This document shows, piece after piece, positions 5,771 through 8,590 of a stretch of DNA of 8,590 nucleotides. Every line of letters begins with the position of its first letter. Within the stretch, counting starts at the first letter, position 1. Under the pieces are notes generated by a model, which saw nothing but the letters and a program-made list of their open reading frames with translations, searched no databases and was not told the origin of the DNA. The translations under genes were made by a program, and so were the position numbers. The DNA comes from Propionibacteriaceae bacterium (lineage in GTDB: Bacteria > Actinomycetota > Actinomycetes > Propionibacteriales > Propionibacteriaceae). The DNA is taken from assembly GCA_003451975.1 (NCBI GenBank), contig DMIX01000067.1:1-8590 (forward strand), read 5' to 3'.

Positions 5771-6423
5771 CGGACGGCCACCAGCAGGCCGTCGCCGATC
5801 GGGAGCAGTGCGGTGGTGAACGCGCCGCTTTCCTGGACGGCGACCAGAGCCTCGCGGATGATCAACGGCTCATCGTCCTCATTGCGGTCGTCGGCGACCA
5901 GCCCGTTCCACAAGGCGTGATGCATCACGAAAACGCCTCCGGGACGCAGCAGACGTTCGCCCTGAGCGACGTATTCCACGTATTCCAGTGGATCACCGTC
6001 GACGTGGACGAGATCGTAGGCGCTGTCGCTGAGCTTGGGCAACACCAACAGCGGTTGTCCAGTGATCAAGCGGGCGCGCCGAGACGGTATACCAGCGGCG
6101 GTGAGGACTTCCCTGGCGACGTTCTGATCGTCGGCATCGGGGTCGATGCTGGTCAGCACGCCATCGGGATCCATGCCGTCCAGCAGAGCAGCAGCCGACA
6201 CCCCGGTACCGGTTCCGATCTCGACCGATGCCCGTGCTTTCACCGTCCGCGCCAGCAGGGTGAGCACGGATGCGACGCCGGGACTGATCGTCTCGGTGCC
6301 CAGTTCTTCAGCACGACGACGGGCGGCGCGGCCGCCATCGGATTCGCCCGCGAAACCCTCAGCGAAAGCCTGGGTGTTGGTCCACAGGCCCGCTGTTCCA
6401 GAATTCTTTCCCACTGGGTTCAC
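5764..6423 (-). CDS. family-3 O-methyltransferase (SAM-dependent)
   Basis: A 219-residue class I SAM-dependent methyltransferase of the Methyltransf_3 type (catechol/caffeoyl-CoA OMT-like). From the chosen GTG, the motifs are 'VEIGTGTGVSAAALLDGM' (SAM glycine loop, about residues 67-84), 'SIDPDADD' (acidic loop binding the SAM ribose), 'YDLVHVDGDPLEYVEY' (metal- and SAM-proximal) and 'RPGGVFVMHHALWNG'. The substrate is unknown; the Mycobacterium tuberculosis equivalent is, from memory, Rv1220c. An ATG at 6462 would add 13 residues (starting 'MGRNGRGKARLTP'). The GTG at 6423 is preferred because TAGGCT lies seven bases before it, matching the leaderless pattern of the neighbours, and because the longer form would read through its own promoter. 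It converges with glgC and shares a hairpin with it. Confidence 0.88.
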   Translation of the reverse strand: MNPVGKNSGTAGLWTNTQAFAEGFAGESDGGRAARRRAEELGTETISPGVASVLTLLARTVKARASVEIGTGTGVSAAALLDGMDPDGVLTSIDPDADDQNVAREVLTAAGIPSRRARLITGQPLLVLPKLSDSAYDLVHVDGDPLEYVEYVAQGERLLRPGGVFVMHHALWNGLVADDRNEDDEPLIIREALVAVQESGAFTTALLPIGDGLLVAVRN

Positions 6424-6430
6424 AGGCGTC

Positions 6431-6436
6431 AGCCTA
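6431..6436 (-). promoter_or_regulatory. -10 box of the O-methyltransferase gene (leaderless type)
   Basis: TAGGCT on the minus strand, seven bases before the GTG at 6423. It decides the start of this gene. It lies back-to-back with a plus-strand box at 6447-6452 in the 37-base gap to the small ORF. Confidence 0.55.
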
Positions 6437-6446
6437 GCCTTGCCCC

Positions 6447-6452
6447 TACCAT
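6447..6452 (+). promoter_or_regulatory. -10-like box of the 47-residue ORF
   Basis: TACCAT, eight bases before the ATG at 6461. This is slightly longer than the 6-7 bases seen at the other genes, so it is weaker evidence that the ORF is expressed. Confidence 0.35.
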
Positions 6453-6460
6453 TGCGTCCC

Positions 6461-6604
6461 ATGAGTCATGTGGTTGTCGCCGAACGAGTCGCAAATGGCC
6501 CTGCCGTCGAGGCCGAGGTCAGCGCCACCGTCAGTGAGGTTGTGGTCGTTCACAGCGCCGTTGTTCGAGACGGCGATCCGCTCGTCGTGGTCAAGACCGC
6601 CTAG
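6461..6604 (+). CDS. 47-residue protein resembling the N-terminal half of a biotinyl/lipoyl carrier domain
   Basis: Small ORF beginning MSHVVVAERVANGPA. Residues 17-47 ('EAEVSATVSEVVVVHSAVVR' then 'DGDPLVVVKTA') have the strand and turn pattern of the first half of a biotinyl domain: Glu-Val-x-Ala-x-Val-x-Glu-Val-Val-Val, then the G-D turn (G38-D39) and a Leu/Val strand. In small actinobacterial biotin carriers such as TB7.3 this strand leads into 'ES-M-K-M', where the Lys carries biotin. Here the frame stops (TAG) where that Lys should be. No continuation of the domain is evident in other frames downstream. It may be a truncated remnant or a real small protein with another role. It lies between the O-methyltransferase gene (divergent) and dapA, whose -10 box includes its stop codon. 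Confidence 0.55.
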   Translation: MSHVVVAERVANGPAVEAEVSATVSEVVVVHSAVVRDGDPLVVVKTA

Positions 6605-6607
6605 GCT
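6602..6607 (+). promoter_or_regulatory. -10 box of dapA (leaderless type), overlapping the upstream stop codon
   Basis: TAGGCT, seven bases before the dapA ATG at 6615. Its first three bases are the TAG stop of the 47-residue ORF. No clear -35 hexamer was found. Confidence 0.55.
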
Positions 6608-6614
6608 GTTCGCC

Positions 6615-7493
6615 ATGAACGTGCCTTTCGGACGCCTGCTCACCGCCCAGGTCACACCTTTTCACGACGATGGATCGCTGAATCTCGACGAAGCCCGTCG
6701 ACTGGCTGCCCATTTGGTTGATGTTCAAGGCAATGACGCACTGGTGATCAACGGCACCACCGGTGAAGCTCCGACGACCAGCGATGCCGAGAAGTCGGCC
6801 CTGTTGGAGGCCGTGATCGCCGAGGTCGGCGACCGGGCGAAGATCGTGGCAGGGGTGGGCACCTTCAACACCGCTCACACCATGGAGTTGGCCAAGCAGG
6901 CCGAGCAGGCCGGTGCCGCGGGGTTGCTGGTGGTGACGCCGTACTACAGCCGTCCGCCGCAGGATGCTGTGGCCGACCATTTTGTGACGGTGGCCGACGC
7001 CACGACGTTGCCGATCATGATTTATGACATTCCGCATCGCTCCGGCATCGCGGTCGAAACACCCACGCTCATTCAGCTCGGCGCCCATCCGCAGATCGTC
7101 GCGGTCAAGGACGCCAAGGGTCAGCCAGTGGCCTCCTCTCAGGTCATGAAGGCCACCGGGCTGGCCTACTACGCCGGCGATGACGGTATGACCCTGCCGC
7201 TGATGGCGGTCGGTGGTGTCGGTGTGGTGGGAACCTCGACCCACTTCACCGGACGTGGCACCAAGGCGATGATCCAATCGTTCCTCGACGGCGATGTGGC
7301 CGGCGCAGCCCAACAGCATGCCGAACTGTTGCCGGTGTTCACCGGGGTATTCGCTACCCAGGGCGCGATGCTGGTCAAGGCGGGCCTGGCCGCCCGTGGC
7401 TTCGCGCCGGGTCCGATGCGCAAGCCGTTGTTGAACGCATCTGCAGAGCAGGCGGCGACCTTCGTGGCGCTGCTGGAGGCCGCCGGGCTGTGA
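6615..7493 (+). CDS. dapA: 4-hydroxy-tetrahydrodipicolinate synthase
   Basis: A 292-residue TIM-barrel enzyme of normal family length. It condenses pyruvate with aspartate-4-semialdehyde at the entry to the lysine and meso-diaminopimelate pathway. Catalytic residues are all present, numbered from this start: Thr48-Thr49 in 'NGTTGEAPTTS' (47-57), Tyr110/Tyr111 in 'VTPYYSRPPQ' (107-116), Tyr137 in 'IMIYDIPHRSG' (134-144) with Arg142 for substrate carboxylate binding, and the Schiff-base Lys165 in 'VAVKDAKG' (162-169). All sit four positions later than the E. coli numbering. The frame is open far upstream, to 6468, but the ATG at 6615 gives the family N-terminus 'GRLLTAQVTPFHDDG' and has a -10 box at the right distance. 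tatB follows after 19 bases and is probably co-transcribed. Related pyruvate aldolases (NanA, KDG aldolase) are a less likely reading. Confidence 0.93.
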   Translation: MNVPFGRLLTAQVTPFHDDGSLNLDEARRLAAHLVDVQGNDALVINGTTGEAPTTSDAEKSALLEAVIAEVGDRAKIVAGVGTFNTAHTMELAKQAEQAGAAGLLVVTPYYSRPPQDAVADHFVTVADATTLPIMIYDIPHRSGIAVETPTLIQLGAHPQIVAVKDAKGQPVASSQVMKATGLAYYAGDDGMTLPLMAVGGVGVVGTSTHFTGRGTKAMIQSFLDGDVAGAAQQHAELLPVFTGVFATQGAMLVKAGLAARGFAPGPMRKPLLNASAEQAATFVALLEAAGL

Positions 7494-7506
7494 ACACCGG
7501 GCCGGT

Positions 7507-7520
7507 TCGATCATGATCGA
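7507..7520. repeat. 14-base perfect palindrome over the tatB start codon
   Basis: TCGATCATGATCGA is self-complementary and contains the tatB ATG (7513-7515). No Shine-Dalgarno is recognisable in the 19-base dapA-tatB gap. A palindrome of this length could occur by chance in a window of this size. Confidence 0.6.
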
Positions 7521-7896
7521 CTTCAACGCTTCCGAGATCGTCATCCTGGTGATCTTGGCGGTCATCATCTTCGGCCCAGAGAAGCTGCCCGGCCTGGCCC
7601 GCAAAGCAGCCCGGGTATTCAACTACGTGCGCAATATCGCCAACGATGCGCAAGGCAAGCTGCGCGACGAACTCGGCCCTGAATTCGCTGACCTGAACCT
7701 GGCCGATCTGAACCCCAAGTCGTTGGTCGCCTCCACCTTGTTGGATCCGGTCACCGCCGAGGTGAGCGAGGTGAAGAAGACGCTCGCCGACACCGCCGAG
7801 GGCTTCGGCGTGAGTGTCAACGGAGCCGACGAAGCGCCCGACGACGAGCCGGAACCGGTACCGGCGGTGGTCGCATTCGATCCGGAAGCCACCTGA
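7513..7896 (+). CDS. tatB: Sec-independent (twin-arginine) protein translocase subunit TatB
   Basis: A 127-residue TatA/TatB-family protein. A short N-terminus with the conserved Glu8 leads into one membrane helix ('EIVILVILAVIIFGPEKLPG', 8-27), the hinge 'FGPEKLP' (20-26) and an amphipathic helix ('LARKAARVFNYVRNIAND', 28-45). 'LRDELGPEFADLNLADLNPK' (50-69) is typical of actinobacterial TatB rather than TatA, and the acidic Pro-rich tail (from about 108) fits too. TatB joins TatC to recognise twin-arginine signal peptides of folded exported proteins. It lies 19 bases after dapA with no promoter-like box of its own, so it probably depends on dapA transcription. In Mycobacterium tuberculosis tatB follows htrA, which is absent here. 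Confidence 0.93.
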   Translation: MIDFNASEIVILVILAVIIFGPEKLPGLARKAARVFNYVRNIANDAQGKLRDELGPEFADLNLADLNPKSLVASTLLDPVTAEVSEVKKTLADTAEGFGVSVNGADEAPDDEPEPVPAVVAFDPEAT

Positions 7897-7967
7897 GGCT
7901 GGCGCGCTGAATAGCCGATAAGTGCCGAATTCCGGCTTGGGTGCTCAATCTGTTTCGGTTTAGGCGG

Positions 7968-7973
7968 TAGCCT
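7968..7973 (+). promoter_or_regulatory. -10 box of the PRC-barrel/MgtE-N gene (leaderless type)
   Basis: TAGCCT, seven bases before the GTG at 7981. It lies in the 84-base gap after tatB, which otherwise holds only weak short inverted repeats. Confidence 0.55.
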
Positions 7974-7980
7974 CAGCGGC

Positions 7981-8590
7981 GTGAGCGCGACGTCATCGAT
8001 CTTCGTTTCCCGGATCAAAGGCTTGCCCATGCTCGACCCCAACGGCGAGCAGGTGGGCAAAGTCAGAGACGTCGTGATCCAGAATCGCTCTGGACGCCGC
8101 TCCCCGAAGGTCAAAGGCCTGGTGGTGGAGCTGTTTGCCCATCGTCGGATCTTCTTCCCGATGGAGCGGGTCCACTCCGTCGACGCCAACCAGGTGATCG
8201 TGTCCGGCCTGGTGAATACGCGTCGCTTCGAGTCCCGCGAGCGCGAGATGCTGGTAGCCGCTGAGTTGTTCGACCGCACGGTTCATCGCGAGGGCGCCAA
8301 TGGTGCGGAGACCATTTTCGACATCGCAATTCAGCGCACCCGCAGCCGGGAGTGGTCACTGGCAGAGGTTGCCCTGCGAGAGGCGTCTCGGCGTCCCTTC
8401 CAGCGCGCCCACGTCACCATCGTCGACTGGTCTGAGGTTCCAGACTTCATCGAGGCGCCAGCCCCCCGAGATGCCGACCAGCAGGTGATGCGGCTCAGTG
8501 AACTCAAACCTGCTGACGTGGCCCGCGAACTCCACGACATGGACCCGTTGCTGCGAGCCAGCGTCGTGCAGGCGATGGACGATGATCGGC
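7981..8590 (+). CDS. PRC-barrel and MgtE N-domain protein, 5' part (runs off window)
   Basis: An open frame of 203 codons from GTG at 7981 to the window edge with no stop. Residues about 6-80 form a PRC-barrel-like beta domain ('IFVSRIKGLPMLDPNGEQVG', 7-26; 'GKVRDVVIQ', 26-34; 'KGLVVELFAHRRIFFPMERV', 45-64). Residues about 82-160 ('RRFESREREMLVAAELFDRT', then 'SLAEVALREASRR') are an intermediate, probably PRC-related region. From residue 167, 'QQVMRLSELKPADVAREL' and 'MDPLLRASVVQAMDDD' match the start of the alpha-superhelical MgtE_N domain. CBS domains normally follow, outside the window. The actinobacterial family (Rv1232c in Mycobacterium tuberculosis, from memory) is annotated as an MgtE-like magnesium transporter, but the N-terminal part is a soluble regulatory region and the full protein may lack the membrane channel. 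Confidence in the family is good; a transport role is unproven. Confidence 0.85.
   Translation, partial: MSATSSIFVSRIKGLPMLDPNGEQVGKVRDVVIQNRSGRRSPKVKGLVVELFAHRRIFFPMERVHSVDANQVIVSGLVNTRRFESREREMLVAAELFDRTVHREGANGAETIFDIAIQRTRSREWSLAEVALREASRRPFQRAHVTIVDWSEVPDFIEAPAPRDADQQVMRLSELKPADVARELHDMDPLLRASVVQAMDDDR

Noticed and set aside
6146..6460. 5' extension of the 47-residue ORF frame back to 6146
   Set aside because: The upstream part is antisense to the O-methyltransferase gene and Ala/Ser/Arg-rich. Only the part from ATG 6461 has domain-like character and a -10 box.
6468..6614. Longer dapA reading from 6468
   Set aside because: The extra residues are Arg/Ser-rich and not DapA-like, and they overlap the small ORF. 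ATG 6615 has both the family N-terminus and a -10 box.
6591..7622. 343-codon minus-strand open frame opposite dapA
   Set aside because: It is antisense to dapA, which has every catalytic residue. The translation shows no domain and is rich in Arg, Gly and His, as expected for a shadow frame.
7897..7967. Possible terminator after tatB
   Set aside because: The inverted repeats here (AGCCG/CGGCT, GCCGAATTCCGGC) have stems of only 4-5 bases and no U-run. They are too weak to call.
7623..8279. 218-codon minus-strand open frame opposite tatB and the MgtE-N gene
   Set aside because: It spans two real genes in antisense; its Ser/Arg/Thr-rich product resembles nothing known.
1..8590. tRNA, rRNA, CRISPR, insertion sequence, phage or defence genes
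   Set aside because: I looked for tandem spaced repeats, terminal inverted repeats, transposase motifs and tRNA-like folds and saw none. All large frames resolve to housekeeping or conserved chromosomal families.

Overview
The window reads as chromosomal DNA of a high-GC Gram-positive bacterium (Actinomycetota). The evidence is strong G/C bias at third codon positions, frequent GTG starts, an actinobacterial-type glgM/glgA next to glgC, a DUF3117 small protein, a TatB with the actinobacterial 'GPEFADL' segment, and a PRC-barrel/MgtE_N protein. A Propionibacteriales-like organism is a guess; the sequence does not settle it. No mobile element, CRISPR array, tRNA or rRNA is visible, and no stretch longer than about 150 bases lacks a gene.

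Layout. (1) 1-1279: the 5' end of a LysR-type regulator (minus strand, cut by the window edge), divergent from a class-V PLP-dependent aminotransferase-fold enzyme. (2) 1280-2784: a YchJ-type SEC-C protein (minus), tail-to-tail with the aminotransferase and divergent from a LOG-family (TIGR00730) protein, which is followed by a small membrane-anchored DivIVA-motif protein. (3) 2874-3182: a 56-residue DUF3117 protein, then two strong hairpins in the gap before the glycogen genes. (4) 3190-5745: glgM/glgA (minus) and glgC (plus), divergent across a 135-base gap. (5) 5739-6604: a terminator-like hairpin shared by glgC and a family-3 O-methyltransferase (minus), then a 47-residue ORF that resembles the first half of a biotinyl/lipoyl carrier domain. 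(6) 6615-8590: dapA, tatB, and the 5' part of a PRC-barrel/MgtE N-domain protein that runs off the window.

How the genes relate. GlgC makes ADP-glucose. The GlgM/GlgA glucosyltransferase uses it for maltose-1-phosphate or alpha-glucan synthesis. DapA feeds lysine and diaminopimelate (cell wall) synthesis. TatB is part of the twin-arginine protein export machinery. From memory, the order LOG / DivIVA-like / DUF3117 / glgM / glgC / O-methyltransferase / tatB / MgtE-N matches a shortened version of the Rv1205-Rv1232 region of Mycobacterium tuberculosis. The genes between (folP2, gpgS, tagA, sigE, rseA, htrA and others) are missing, and dapA plus a small ORF stand where sigE-rseA-htrA would be.

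The most consistent non-coding signal is promoter architecture. At nine gene starts a TANNNT -10 box lies 6-8 bases before the start codon, which puts the transcription start on or next to the first base of the codon (leaderless mRNAs). This pattern also moves the O-methyltransferase start to a GTG and supports several other start choices. The best candidates for something undescribed are the half-biotinyl ORF whose stop falls where the biotinylated lysine would be, and the nested 72-base hairpin between DUF3117 and glgM.
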